From Phycisphaerae bacterium (GTDB lineage: Bacteria > Planctomycetota > Phycisphaerae > Sedimentisphaerales > Anaerobacaceae): a stretch of DNA of 64,000 bases. Shown in pieces: positions 33,573-41,397 of the stretch. The stretch's first letter is position 1; each line of letters opens with the position of its first letter. The notes below the pieces were generated by a model, which saw only the letters and a program-made list of their open reading frames with translations, searched no databases and was not told the DNA's origin. The translations under genes were made by a program, and so were the position numbers. The stretch lies in the NCBI GenBank assembly GCA_026386805.1, contig JAPLMX010000128.1, forward strand, positions 1 to 64,000, given 5' to 3'.

Positions 33573-34079
33573 TCAATAATCATAGTAGGCCGTTCCATCA
33601 TCGCGTGTCCCTGTGTTGTCAGGTCTGATCTCGCCGGTCGCCGGCTTGTAGATCCAGCCGTGACTGTCGTCGGCCACCGCGGGAAAAGCCTCGCCGTCGC
33701 CGAGAAACTGTACCGTGTCCTTATTATTGAAAGGATTGGCGGGTATCTTGGACAGGTAGGGCCCGTAAGGATAACCGGCGGTCCCCCGCCCAGCCGTGTC
33801 GCCCCCGGCGTTACTGGACAACATAGCCTGATCGAAGAAAGCCTGTTCGGTCGGAGTGGCGGCCGCGTTGCCGTTGGGATAGCCGGGCGCAACTTCCTTG
33901 TGCTGGCTCGTATAGACCGGGAGGAATCGACGGAGCAGATTCAGGTTCATTGCCAGGGTGGTTTCGCGGGCCCCCGTGGTGCTTTTGCCTATGGCCGGAA
34001 TGACAATGCCGGCCAGGATCCCGAGCAGCACCACCACGATCAGAATCTCAACCAGCGTGAAGGCCCTTGCTTGTCTCAT
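33573..34079 (-). CDS. gspG: Pseudopilin GspG-like, copy 2
   Basis: 168 aa. MRQARAFTLVEILIVVVLLGILAGIVIPAIG is a textbook type IV prepilin helix; the residue before Phe is Ala rather than Gly at the peptidase site (RAFTLVE), which may reduce processing. The tail has YPYGPYLSKIPANPFNN and GWIYKPATGEI, the GspG-like ending (GPYLxxxPxNPF...GW.Y...TGE). It is a paralogue of the pseudopilin at 34231-34686. Confidence 0.88.
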   Translation of the reverse strand: MRQARAFTLVEILIVVVLLGILAGIVIPAIGKSTTGARETTLAMNLNLLRRFLPVYTSQHKEVAPGYPNGNAAATPTEQAFFDQAMLSSNAGGDTAGRGTAGYPYGPYLSKIPANPFNNKDTVQFLGDGEAFPAVADDSHGWIYKPATGEIRPDNTGTRDDGTAYYDY

Positions 34080-34117
34080 TGCTGACCCTTTCTATTACCC
34101 CGTTCGCCGGGTCGCAA

Positions 34118-34152
34118 GGTCCCCCAACGCGATGCCTCGCGTTGGGGAGCCC
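34118..34152. repeat. 35-nt palindrome, copy 2
   Basis: GGTCCCCCAACGCGATGCCT CGCGTTGGGGAGCCC. Same length and design as 6979-7013. It lies between the two gspG-like genes. Confidence 0.75.
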
Positions 34153-34155
34153 ATT

Positions 34156-34200
34156 AAAAAGGCTGACCGGCTACGGGCAAGCCCTCGCACGGTCAGCCTG
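34156..34200 (-). terminator. Terminator of the first gspG-like gene
   Basis: On the minus strand AGGCTGACCG, a 20-nt loop, CGGTCAGCCTTTTT: a 10-bp perfect stem followed by a T-run, about 30 nt after the stop. It should limit transcription from the major pseudopilin gene into the rest of the locus. Confidence 0.85.
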
Positions 34201-34230
34201 AATGACCTTGGTGACTATCCGACAGACATC

Positions 34231-34686
34231 TTAGAGAGTGTCGTGGCCGGCGATGGTGTCACCCGCGTGAATTTCGCCGGTCGCTTCAGTGTATGCCCAG
34301 CCAACGCCCGCGGCAGCAGGAACGGCAGCCAGGTTAGACAGACCATTGAACGGGTTCTCAGGAACTCTCTCCAGATACGGCCCGAAGCTGAATCCGTTGG
34401 CGGGATCTCTCACCTTGCTGGGCGTTCCGGCGTTCGCGCCGGCAGCGTTGGTGCAGTAGATCATCTGGCTTTCGAACGAGGCCATTAGCGGCGCCGCGTC
34501 GGCGTTGTGTTGGACCTTGTACAGCTCGATCTGGGACCGCAGGGTCTGCAGGTCGCTGGCCAGACTGTTCGTCTTGGCCTCGGTGCTGGCCTGGGTGAAC
34601 TGCGGAATGACGATCGCGGCCAAAATGCCCAGGATGACCACGACGATCAGGATTTCGACCAATGTGAAGCCTCTTTTTGCCTGCAT
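34231..34686 (-). CDS. gspG: Major pseudopilin/pilin GspG-like, copy 1
   Basis: 151 aa from ATG 34686, just after GGAGG. MQAKRGFTLVEILIVVVILGILAAIVIPQF is the canonical prepilin leader (KRG/FTLVE). The tail GPYLERVPENPFNGLSNL ... GWAYTEATGEI has the GspG C-terminal signature. It is the first gene of the minus-strand locus and has its own terminator, as expected for the most abundant subunit. The two cysteines seen in many pilins are absent (one Cys in MIYCTNAAG). Confidence 0.92.
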   Translation of the reverse strand: MQAKRGFTLVEILIVVVILGILAAIVIPQFTQASTEAKTNSLASDLQTLRSQIELYKVQHNADAAPLMASFESQMIYCTNAAGANAGTPSKVRDPANGFSFGPYLERVPENPFNGLSNLAAVPAAAGVGWAYTEATGEIHAGDTIAGHDTL

Positions 34687-34793
34687 TTTTTGTCCTCCTC
34701 GCGAGTAGACATGTTTGAATGAGATCAGTTTCCTACACGGAACCGAACCTTTTCGTTGCACCTTATCGACGGAATCGATAAGTCACTTGACTT

Positions 34794-34828
34794 GGTCCCC
34801 CATCGCGACTCATCGCGGTTGGGATCCC
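34794..34828. repeat. 35-nt palindrome, copy 3
   Basis: GGTCCCCCATCGCGACTCAT CGCGGTTGGGATCCC. Same length and ends as the copies at 6979 and 34118, more diverged inside. Confidence 0.6.
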
Positions 34829-35163
34829 ATCGACCTGCTTTGCCTGAGCGTCAAACCCTCCAAAAGCACCGCAAATACGAACCCAACACCCGACTGCCTT
34901 ACTTCCATGCTTGCTGTTCGTGACGAATCTGGGAGCCTGTTAAGTGGCCGTCGGATATAGGTCCAACCGCGTTATCTGCGGCCCCCATTTCAGTTCATCC
35001 AAACCATAAGAATTGGGTGGCAAGGTGCCAAATGAAGGAAGGAGAACATCCGCAGATTACGCAGATTTTCACGGATTCAGGGGAGACAAATCGGCGTGGC
35101 CTACCATCCTTCTGAAGAATCTGCGCAAATCTGCGACGGAACGATATACTTTGCAAACCCACA

Positions 35164-35205
35164 AAAATGGGGGCGCACAGGCCGAAGCTCGTGCGCCCCC
35201 ATTTT
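35164..35205. terminator. Perfect 15-bp palindrome, bidirectional terminator-like
   Basis: AAAATGGGGGCGCAC, a 12-nt loop, GTGCGCCCCCATTTT. GC-rich stem with A/T tails on both sides. Confidence 0.8.
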
Positions 35206-35369
35206 ACTCAGGCGGTCACATAAAAGCAGAAGCATTGCGCATGCTTCGGGTAGACCAGCCTACCTGTACGCCAGTGCCGAAAGCACTTGACGAAGACCAG
35301 TCGGCCCCGTCTGGGCGCAGGGAATAAGCGATTTTTTGGACTCATTCGTAAAACCTTTCTCGGAACCTC

Positions 35370-35513
35370 TTGACTTACGGGGCCGGATGGTCGATAATAA
35401 GTGTGGATACAATTATCGTGGGCATCCTGCCCCAGCCCGTGGGTTTGATTCCGTTAAAACCACGGGAGACAGCAAACTAAGGCCGTCAGTACCCGCTGAC
35501 GGCCTTAGTTTGC
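35370..35513 (+). ncRNA. Candidate small RNA with promoter and hairpin end
   Basis: A promoter-like TTGACT, 18 nt, ATAATA (35370-35399) is followed by about 105 nt without an ORF. This contains a hairpin CCCGTGG (35436-35442)/CCACGGG (35460-35466) and ends in an 18-bp palindrome (35472-35513). The 3' end is antisense to the last codons of the 35505-36359 gene. All of this is read from sequence; transcription is inferred. Confidence 0.35.
35472..35513 (-). terminator. Perfect 18-bp palindrome containing the stop codon
   Basis: GCAAACTAAGGCCGTCAG, loop TACCCG, CTGACGGCCTTAGTTTGC. On the minus strand the stem includes the last codon and TAA stop of the adjacent gene. No long T-run follows, so it may be a terminator for both strands or an RNA-stabilising structure. 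Confidence 0.7.
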
Positions 35514-36359
35514 TTCATCGGCTTCTTCAACATCATTTCCAAGATCTTCGTCCTCTGGTAGACTCTCGATGAATATATCAAGATGCCTTTTCAGAAGCTC
35601 AATGTAGCGTTTCAGCTTCTTGGGCTTCAAGCCGACCTTGTTCATCCCGGATATTGTCAATTGCGCACCCACTCCCATGCCCAATTGAACGGTCCACGGC
35701 ACACTCCACGTCTCTATCACCTCTGGTTTGTTCTCTACCGTCTTAGTCGCCTTGGACAGATCAATCGTTCTCACGGGAGGTTTCTCCTCAACTGGCGCTT
35801 CTTCGTGCTTGTCTTCATTGTCGCCAGTATAATCTCCCTGAGAGAGCTTGGCAAAGTCAATTGTCGCGCGAAAGTCAGTAATAAACCCAGCGATAGCCTT
35901 TGGGTTGAACTTCTTTTCCCACTCCAAATAATTGCTGAGAATGTCATCCGGCGGAATACCATCAGTCTTGTACTTGTCCCATACTTCAGCATACACAGCG
36001 GGACTGAGTGCCGCTGCCTGGAGAAGCCCCTGCCGATCTGGATGGTTTCGTATGATCTTCACAGCAGCATCTGTGAGTCTGATCGCCCGCTTGTCCTTGT
36101 CGCCGGACACTTCTATGAGGCCGTATGCTTTTAGTGCGGCGACGGTTTGGATGACCAAGCCGCTCATTGACTTGTAGCCCCATTTTGTGTGAATCGCAGT
36201 GATCGGCACCTGCACCTGCTTGTAGGCGTCGTATACCTCTTTCGCTCTTTCGACAGCCTTCACCAAGTCCAGTGCAGGATAGTTCGGGCTGCGATCTCTG
36301 GGCCGTCTTGATTCCTGTCCAGCCTTGCTTTCTTTTGGCGATTCTGTGTTGTCCGTCAT
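35505..36359 (-). CDS. Unrecognised protein with winged-helix-like N-terminal half
   Basis: 284 aa. I do not recognise the family. Residues about 28-110 (YPALDLVKAVERAKEVYDAY ... GYKSMSGLVIQTVAALKAYGLIEVSGD ... IRLTDAAVKIIRN) look like a winged-helix DNA-binding domain with a Ser-Gly-Leu recognition helix. The middle is an acidic linker (GDNEDKHEEAPVEEKP). The C-terminus (VQLGMGVGAQLTISGMNKVG...LKRYIELLKRHLDIFIESL) may be an oligomerisation or ligand part. A good promoter and AAAGGAG site lie upstream. It is flanked by hairpins and an IS, so it is probably an accessory gene. Confidence 0.8.
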   Translation of the reverse strand: MTDNTESPKESKAGQESRRPRDRSPNYPALDLVKAVERAKEVYDAYKQVQVPITAIHTKWGYKSMSGLVIQTVAALKAYGLIEVSGDKDKRAIRLTDAAVKIIRNHPDRQGLLQAAALSPAVYAEVWDKYKTDGIPPDDILSNYLEWEKKFNPKAIAGFITDFRATIDFAKLSQGDYTGDNEDKHEEAPVEEKPPVRTIDLSKATKTVENKPEVIETWSVPWTVQLGMGVGAQLTISGMNKVGLKPKKLKRYIELLKRHLDIFIESLPEDEDLGNDVEEADEAN

Positions 36360-36382
36360 AGTATAACTCCTTTCTGTTCAGA

Positions 36383-36411
36383 ACTATACACAGTACATCG
36401 GGCCAAGTCAA
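36383..36411 (-). promoter_or_regulatory. Sigma70-type promoter of the 35505-36359 gene
   Basis: On the minus strand TTGACT, 17 nt, TATAGT, about 25 nt before the start codon and upstream of AAAGGAG. AT-rich sequence precedes the -35 box. Confidence 0.75.
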
Positions 36412-36537
36412 ATATAATATATCGCCCAAACAGAGATTCATTGATTTTTTTATTGACGCCGCAATCGCCGTGGAGTAGAGTACATGAAAATGCCCCGCAG
36501 GGCGTCTTGCAAGGGCCACCCCACAGGGCATTTGGTT

Positions 36538-36622
36538 GGACGGTTGGTCGAGTGGTTTATGGCGCCTCCCTTACAAGGAGGTAAGGTTTCGACCTTCGGG
36601 GGTTCGAATCCCCCACCGTCCG
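36538..36622 (+). tRNA. Class II tRNA with UAC (valine) anticodon and serine-like body
   Basis: An 85-nt cloverleaf. Acceptor GGACGGT/ACCGTCC; D-arm GTCGAGTGGTTTATGGC; anticodon arm CCTCC-CTTACAA-GGAGG, anticodon TAC; long variable arm TAAGGTTTCGACCTTC (5-bp stem AAGGT/ACCTT); T-arm GGGGG-TTCGAAT-CCCCC; discriminator G; no encoded CCA. Normal valine tRNAs are class I with a short variable loop. The long arm and G73 are serine-tRNA features, so seryl-tRNA synthetase may charge it while it reads GUA codons. It lies in an accessory islet beside a transposase. Confidence 0.85.
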
Positions 36623-36631
36623 GTAACATTT

Positions 36632-36675
36632 GAAAGGACGTGCGTCTGCTTGATCGGCCTTCGCCACGTCCTTTC
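36632..36675. repeat. Inverted repeat just downstream of the tRNA
   Basis: GAAAGGACGTG (36632-36642) and CACGTCCTTTC (36665-36675), 11-bp perfect arms around a 22-nt loop. There is no T-run. It could end the tRNA transcript or mark a mobile-element boundary; GAGGACGTGCGT recurs near 37911. Confidence 0.6.
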
Positions 36676-36768
36676 TCGGCCGCCCGATGCAGGAGCACCG
36701 ATGCAGCGTACTTACTTTATCGGTTTCTCAGTCTTCTGTCAAGGGGCAATTGGTAATGGGAGACGAGA

Positions 36769-37725
36769 ATGAACGTCACAAGTGAGGCTAAATTGAACCT
36801 TGCTACGCTCTCTTCGCTGTTTGTAGATGAAGAGAAGGCCCGTAAGTTCCTTGAGGACAAACGCTGGCCAAACGGTCCCGTCTGCCCGCACTGCGATAGC
36901 ACGAATATCTACACTCTGACCGCCAAGTCGGACAGCCGAAAGCCAGTTCGTCCAGGCGTCTACAAGTGCGGAAGTTGCCGGGAGCAATTCACAGTACGGA
37001 TTGGCACTGTTTTTGAGGAAAGCAAGATTCCACTCCGGAAATGGCTCATGGCGATTCACTTGATGACGAGTAGCAAGAAGGGGATAAGCAGTCACCAGAT
37101 TGCCCGAGAAGTGGGAATTACACAGAAAAGCGCCTGGTTCCTGTGCCACCGAATCCGAGAGGCCATGAGACAAGAGCCGACGGGGGGTCTGCTAAAGGGG
37201 ACGGTCGAAGCCGATGAAACCTACGTCGGCGCTCGAAAGCCTCGGTTCAAAGGAACGAGCAAACGGGGACGCGGCACCTCCAAGAAACCTGTCATGGTCC
37301 TCGTGGAACGCGCTGGGAACGCACGGTCCATGCCCATCGAGAGGGTGGACTCCGCCACACTCAAGGGTGAGGTCCGAAAGCACGTTGATCGGTCTGCACA
37401 GATAATGACAGACGATTGGAAATCCTACGATGGACTCGACAAGGAATTTGCGGTACATGACGTGATATGCCACGGAACAGGAGAATATGCGCGGAAACGC
37501 GGCGACGGCCTCTCAGTCAACACAAACACTGCCGAGTCATTTTTCGCGTTGCTGAAGCGGGGCCACTATGGTATCTTCCATTCGTTCAGCCGCAAGCACA
37601 CGCATCGGTACTGTGATGAGTTCAGTTTCCGGTGGAACCGCCGCAAGGTCAGTGACGGGGAACGAATGGTTGCGGCAATCAAGGGCGCTGAGGGCAAACG
37701 ACTCACATATAAGCGTGGTCGTTGA
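36769..37725 (+). CDS. IS1595-family (ISXO2-type) transposase
   Basis: 318 aa. It has an N-terminal zinc ribbon (CPHC...CGSC) and the helix-turn-helix ISSHQIAREVGITQKSAWFLCHRIREAM, then the ISXO2 catalytic core: GTVEADETYVGARK (first Asp), IMTDDWKSY (second Asp) and VNTNTAESFFALLKRGHYGIFHSFSRKHTHRYCDEF (third residue region). The length and order fit an intact transposase. I could not find convincing terminal inverted repeats in the flanks. Two tiny ORFs follow. The ribosome site GGGAG precedes the ATG. Confidence 0.92.
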   Translation: MNVTSEAKLNLATLSSLFVDEEKARKFLEDKRWPNGPVCPHCDSTNIYTLTAKSDSRKPVRPGVYKCGSCREQFTVRIGTVFEESKIPLRKWLMAIHLMTSSKKGISSHQIAREVGITQKSAWFLCHRIREAMRQEPTGGLLKGTVEADETYVGARKPRFKGTSKRGRGTSKKPVMVLVERAGNARSMPIERVDSATLKGEVRKHVDRSAQIMTDDWKSYDGLDKEFAVHDVICHGTGEYARKRGDGLSVNTNTAESFFALLKRGHYGIFHSFSRKHTHRYCDEFSFRWNRRKVSDGERMVAAIKGAEGKRLTYKRGR

Positions 37726-37739
37726 AGAAGGACACTGAC

Positions 37740-37880
37740 ATGAGAAAAGGTCGGTCGCGCGGTTCTCACGCGAAACTCGATAGCATCAAGATCGACCTTC
37801 CCTTTGAGAAGGCTGTAGAGGTTCTGCTCTCGGTCAAGCCCAAGAAGAAGCCCGTTAAGAAAAAGAAGGTTAGCAAGTAG
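37740..37880 (+). CDS. Small basic protein, 46 aa, linked to the transposase
   Basis: ATG behind GAAGGA, 12 nt after the transposase stop. It reads MRKGRSRGSHAKLDSIKIDL PFEKAVEVLLSVKPKKK and ends in a Lys-rich tail. Too short for the ORF track. Short DLPFEKAVxxLL proteins beside IS1595-type transposases seem familiar as passenger genes, but the function is unknown. The close spacing suggests co-transcription with the transposase. Confidence 0.65.
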   Translation: MRKGRSRGSHAKLDSIKIDLPFEKAVEVLLSVKPKKKPVKKKKVSK

Positions 37881-37921
37881 GCTGAGACGGGACACATGGT
37901 ACAAAAGAGAGGACGTGCGTA

Positions 37922-38080
37922 ATGGCTTGGTACAGTTGCCAGAAGTTCCGGAGACACTTTTCTTTGTGCTTTGGCGTTTGCAGCACTCACGTCGTCACCC
38001 ATTCCTTCAAGCCAGCGTCAATACGCCGCCTGCGCGGGTTAGCGAAGTGGCTCAGCAAGAAAGGCAAGTCTGCCAAGTAA
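37922..38080 (+). CDS. Small basic protein, 52 aa, hypothetical
   Basis: ATG 37922 preceded by GAGAGGAC; reads MAWYSCQKFRRHFSLCFGVC STHVVTHSF... and ends KKGKSAK, stop TAA at 38078-38080. Too short for the ORF track. It has a Cys/Arg-rich N-terminus and a basic tail. It may be a second passenger gene of the IS or a chance frame. Confidence 0.35.
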   Translation: MAWYSCQKFRRHFSLCFGVCSTHVVTHSFKPASIRRLRGLAKWLSKKGKSAK

Positions 38081-38174
38081 GATGATCGTGGGTTTGCCAA
38101 GTATATCATTCCGATCTGCGAAATCTGCGGATTGGATTTGTTTCTCGTTCGGATTTCGATATCAAACGGTGGTA

Positions 38175-38660
38175 TTAGAGGACCTTCAGATATGCAGGCA
38201 AATTCTGCAGGTGGATGACCCTTTTCCGTTCTGCCGCGTGGGCCAGATCGATGCGGATCGGGTCCAGGCCACGAAGGGCCGGCTCGATTTTATCCGCCCA
38301 TTCGATCAGGACCACCGATTCGGGATAGCAGAAATCGTCGAAGCCGAGCCTCTCGAAATCGGCGATCGACTCGAGCCGGTAGGCGTCAAGATGATAGAGG
38401 TCGAACCGGCCCGCATACTGGTTGACGAGGACGAAGGTCGGGCTGGTAACGCCTTCGCTGTCCGGGGCGCCCGCGCCGGCGGCAATCCCCTTGATCAGGT
38501 GCGTCTTGCCGCTGCCCAAGGGTCCGCAAATCGCAAAGACTTCACCCCCACGAAGCCGGGCCCCGATCTTGCGGCCCAACTCCATCGTCTCCTGCGGCGA
38601 CTTGGATGTTACGGTGATCTCCACGGTGGTCACTGTCCCAATCGGAATCTCAAGCTTCAA
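38175..38660 (-). CDS. tsaE: TsaE, t6A biosynthesis ATPase
   Basis: 161 aa. Walker A GPLGSGKTHLIKGIAAG, the SPTFVLVNQY motif and LYHLDAYRL plus VLIEWADKI identify TsaE (YjeE), which energises the threonylcarbamoyl transfer complex making t6A37 in ANN-decoding tRNAs. The Sua5/TsaC partner is also in this window (45498-46619). It follows thiL after a palindromic repeat. Confidence 0.93.
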   Translation of the reverse strand: MKLEIPIGTVTTVEITVTSKSPQETMELGRKIGARLRGGEVFAICGPLGSGKTHLIKGIAAGAGAPDSEGVTSPTFVLVNQYAGRFDLYHLDAYRLESIADFERLGFDDFCYPESVVLIEWADKIEPALRGLDPIRIDLAHAAERKRVIHLQNLPAYLKVL

Positions 38661-38670
38661 GCTGGAGAAA

Positions 38671-38749
38671 TGTCATTGCGAGCGAAGCGAAGCAATCTCC
38701 CCACGGCTGGGATTGAGATTGCTTCGTTGCTGCGCTCCTCGCAATGACA
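38671..38749. repeat. Dispersed palindrome (TGTCATTGCGAGCGAAGCGAAGC)
   Basis: TGTCATTGCGAGCGAAGCGA AGCAATCTC ... GAGATTGCTTCGTTGCTGCG CTCCTCGCAATGACA. Long complementary ends. It lies between tsaE and thiL. Confidence 0.85.
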
Positions 38750-38767
38750 TACTTCACACTTCTCACT

Positions 38768-39691
38768 TCAAACTTCCATCGCCAGGTGGTCGTAGCCGCC
38801 GGGTGGCAGGTCCAAGACCCGCCCCTCCGGCGTCCGGATCTTCATCCGTCCGGTATTCGTAATCACGCCAATCTCGGTAATGGGCACGGGGTCGTCCCAC
38901 ACCCGATGTAACTTGCCCCACTGCTCGGGCGACAGGGTGAACAGCAGCTCGAAATCCTCTCCTTCATTCAGGGCGGCGGCCAGCGGATCGGCCTGGGCCT
39001 TGGCATCCTCCGAAATCGGCACGGCGGACGCTTCGACGAGGGCCCCCACGCCGCTTTGGCCGCAGATACGATTGAGATCGGTGCTCAGCCCGTCGCTGAT
39101 ATCCATCATGGCGTGCAGGTCGGCGATCTGGACCATCTGCAACGCCTCGTTGACGCGCGGCTCGAACTCCAGGTGCCGGCGCAGGCCGGAGCCTCCGAGG
39201 GAGCCGGTCACACAGATGACATCGCCAACCTTGGCGCCGCTGCGCCGGACCGGGGGCTTGTCGCCGGGCTTGCTCAACATGGAGACGCATACGGCGAACC
39301 GCCCATCGGTTTTCCAGCTTGTGATGTCGCCGCCCACCAGGGGGCAGCGGTACTTGTCGGCGGCGAACACGACCCCTGCGTGCAGCGCCTGCAACTGCCG
39401 GCCGCCCCATCCGTGCGGCAAGGCGACGGCCACGACAGCCGCCAAAGGAATCGTCGCCATCGCGGCGCAATCGCTCAGGCTGGTCGCCATCGACTTATAG
39501 CCCACCTGCTCCAGGGTCGCCGTCTGGAGGTCAAAGTGCGTGCCGTCAAGGAGCATGTCGGTCGTGACGAGCACGGAGGCACCGTGGTCCAGGGCAATCT
39601 GGGCCATGTCATCGCCGATCCCGATCGGGATGGCAGCCGGCGACAGTTGCCTCTGCTGCCGGAACCAGCCGGTGATCTCATCCTCTTTCAT
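38768..39691 (-). CDS. thiL: Thiamine-monophosphate kinase
   Basis: 307 aa. It shows the AIR-synthase-fold kinase motifs of ThiL: IGDDMAQI, TTDMLLDGTHFDL, KSMATSLSDCAAMATIP, LVGGDITS, MDISDGLSTDLNRIC and GEDFELLFTL. It phosphorylates thiamine monophosphate to the diphosphate. The start MKEDEITGWF is where the family begins. No other thiamine genes are nearby; tsaE follows (thiL-tsaE adjacency also occurs elsewhere in bacteria). Confidence 0.93.
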   Translation of the reverse strand: MKEDEITGWFRQQRQLSPAAIPIGIGDDMAQIALDHGASVLVTTDMLLDGTHFDLQTATLEQVGYKSMATSLSDCAAMATIPLAAVVAVALPHGWGGRQLQALHAGVVFAADKYRCPLVGGDITSWKTDGRFAVCVSMLSKPGDKPPVRRSGAKVGDVICVTGSLGGSGLRRHLEFEPRVNEALQMVQIADLHAMMDISDGLSTDLNRICGQSGVGALVEASAVPISEDAKAQADPLAAALNEGEDFELLFTLSPEQWGKLHRVWDDPVPITEIGVITNTGRMKIRTPEGRVLDLPPGGYDHLAMEV

Positions 39692-39787
39692 GCCGTCGTT
39701 CCACCGAAGGTTTCACGTATCACGGGCGTCTCGCCCGTGAAGGCAGGGCCAAAGCCTGCCCTGAGCGAAGCCGAAGGGATGCCCATG

Positions 39788-41170
39788 CTACGATTCCGCC
39801 AAATGCTTCTTCCAGAAGGTAAGCTGCTGCTGCGCCTGCTCCGGTCCGGCGGCGCCCGCCGAGACATAGTGTCTCACGACGTTGACCGCACCCAGAGAGT
39901 CATACACGTCGGCCTCGATGACGGACGAGCGTTCCTGGAACTCCGCCCGCGAGAGCTGTCCCAACGACTTGCCCTGCTGTTCGCATTGGGCGACGAGCGC
40001 GCCGACGATGCCGTGGGCCTTGCGGAAGGGAATGCCTTTCTGCACCAGGTACTCGGCCAAGGCGGTGGCGTCGAGGAAGCCCGAATCGAGACCGGCGCGG
40101 ATCTCTTTGGTTTGAAACGTCGTATGCGAGACGACGGCCGCCGCGATTTCGAGCGATTTGGCCGTGGTGTCGGCGGTCGAGAAGACGTGAATCTTGTCCT
40201 CCTGCAGGTCGCGGTTGTACCCGGAGGGCTGGCCCTTCAGAATCGTCAGCATGGCCACGAGCGCCCCGTACACGGCGCCTGTTTTCGATCGCATCAGCTC
40301 CAGAACATCGGGATTTCGCTTCTGCGGCATCATGCTCGACGACGTGCAGAAAGCATCGTCGATGCGAAGGAAGCCAAACTCATGGGAGGAGAAGAGAATC
40401 CAGTCCTCCGCAAAGCGGGACAAGTGCGCCGCGATCAGGGCGCAGTCGAAGATGAATTCCGCACAGAAGTCCCGGTCGCTGATGGCGTCGATGCTGTTGT
40501 AGACGATGTCCGGAAAGCCAAGCTGCTCGGCCGTGCTCTTACGGTCGATGGCCAGGGTCGAACCTGCGATCGCGCCGCTACCCAGCGGCGACGCATTCAA
40601 AATCATCCGGCAGTTCTTCAGACGCACGGAGTCCCGCTCAAGCTGCTCCACGAAGCTCAGCAGATAAGCCGCGATGACAATCGGCTGGGCCCGCTGCAGG
40701 TGCGTGTAAGCGGGCATCGGGTCGTTCGTATGTTTCGAGGCCAGTTGAACGAAAGCGGCTTGCAGTCGGGCGATGGCGGCTTGCAGCGTCTCGATCTCAT
40801 CGCGAAGCCACAGCCGGATATCCGTCGCGACCTGGTCGTTGCGGCTGCGTCCCGTGTGAAGCTTGGCGCCGGGATCTCCGATCCTCTGGATCAGGGCCGC
40901 CTCGATGGCCATGTGGATGTCCTCGGCGGCTTTGTCGAACTCGAACCGCCCCGCCTCAATGTCCTCGCTGATCTCGACGAGCCCCTTCTCGATGGCCCGG
41001 AACTCCGCCTGCGTGATCAGCTTCTGCTGCGCCAGCATGGCGGCGTGGGCAATCGAGCCGACGATGTCGTACTTGTAGAGCCGCTTGTCGTAGGACAGCG
41101 ATTCAACGTAATTCACCGTCAGCTCGTCGGGCTTGGCGGCGAGCCGTTTCTCCCAGCTTCTCTGCATCAC
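39788..41170 (-). CDS. argH: Argininosuccinate lyase
   Basis: 460 aa, normal length. The fumarase/lyase signature SSSMMPQKRNPD (catalytic Ser loop) is present, with HTGRSRNDQVATDIRLW and YTHLQRAQPIVIAAYL. It makes arginine and fumarate from argininosuccinate. It stands alone here; 39692-39787 between it and thiL holds a palindromic repeat (ACGGGCGTCTCGCCCGT). Confidence 0.95.
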   Translation of the reverse strand: MMQRSWEKRLAAKPDELTVNYVESLSYDKRLYKYDIVGSIAHAAMLAQQKLITQAEFRAIEKGLVEISEDIEAGRFEFDKAAEDIHMAIEAALIQRIGDPGAKLHTGRSRNDQVATDIRLWLRDEIETLQAAIARLQAAFVQLASKHTNDPMPAYTHLQRAQPIVIAAYLLSFVEQLERDSVRLKNCRMILNASPLGSGAIAGSTLAIDRKSTAEQLGFPDIVYNSIDAISDRDFCAEFIFDCALIAAHLSRFAEDWILFSSHEFGFLRIDDAFCTSSSMMPQKRNPDVLELMRSKTGAVYGALVAMLTILKGQPSGYNRDLQEDKIHVFSTADTTAKSLEIAAAVVSHTTFQTKEIRAGLDSGFLDATALAEYLVQKGIPFRKAHGIVGALVAQCEQQGKSLGQLSRAEFQERSSVIEADVYDSLGAVNVVRHYVSAGAAGPEQAQQQLTFWKKHLAES

Positions 41171-41397
41171 TGTCTACCCTGCTCTTTCCCAAAACCCGTT
41201 CACCTCGTGCGTTTCACCGATCCCTCGTGGGGGCACCCCAAGCGGGACGCCTTCTCGCGACCTGTACGATAGCGGAGCGCCCCGTGAGCGTCAAACAAAA
41301 GTGGCCGACTGCCCCCTTGCAATCGCGACGCCTGTCCCTTATCCTGCGGCAGGCGAATCGAAGGCCCACGACTGATGCTTGTTTGAATGGATAGATT

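Larger units (their letters stand above)
34687..35504. other. Long intergenic stretch with hairpins and repeats
   Basis: About 800 nt with no convincing protein gene. It contains the third 35-nt palindrome (34794-34828), IR-like text ATCCGCAGATTACGCAGATT with GAATCTGCGCAAATCTGCG, a 15-bp terminator-like palindrome (35164-35205) and a candidate promoter-RNA unit (35370-35513). Confidence 0.6.

Noticed and set aside
36769-37725. Terminal inverted repeats of the IS1595 element
   Set aside because: I looked on both sides and found only the tRNA-adjacent GAAAGGACGTG inverted repeat and a partial GGACGTGCGT repeat near 37911; neither fits clear IS ends.
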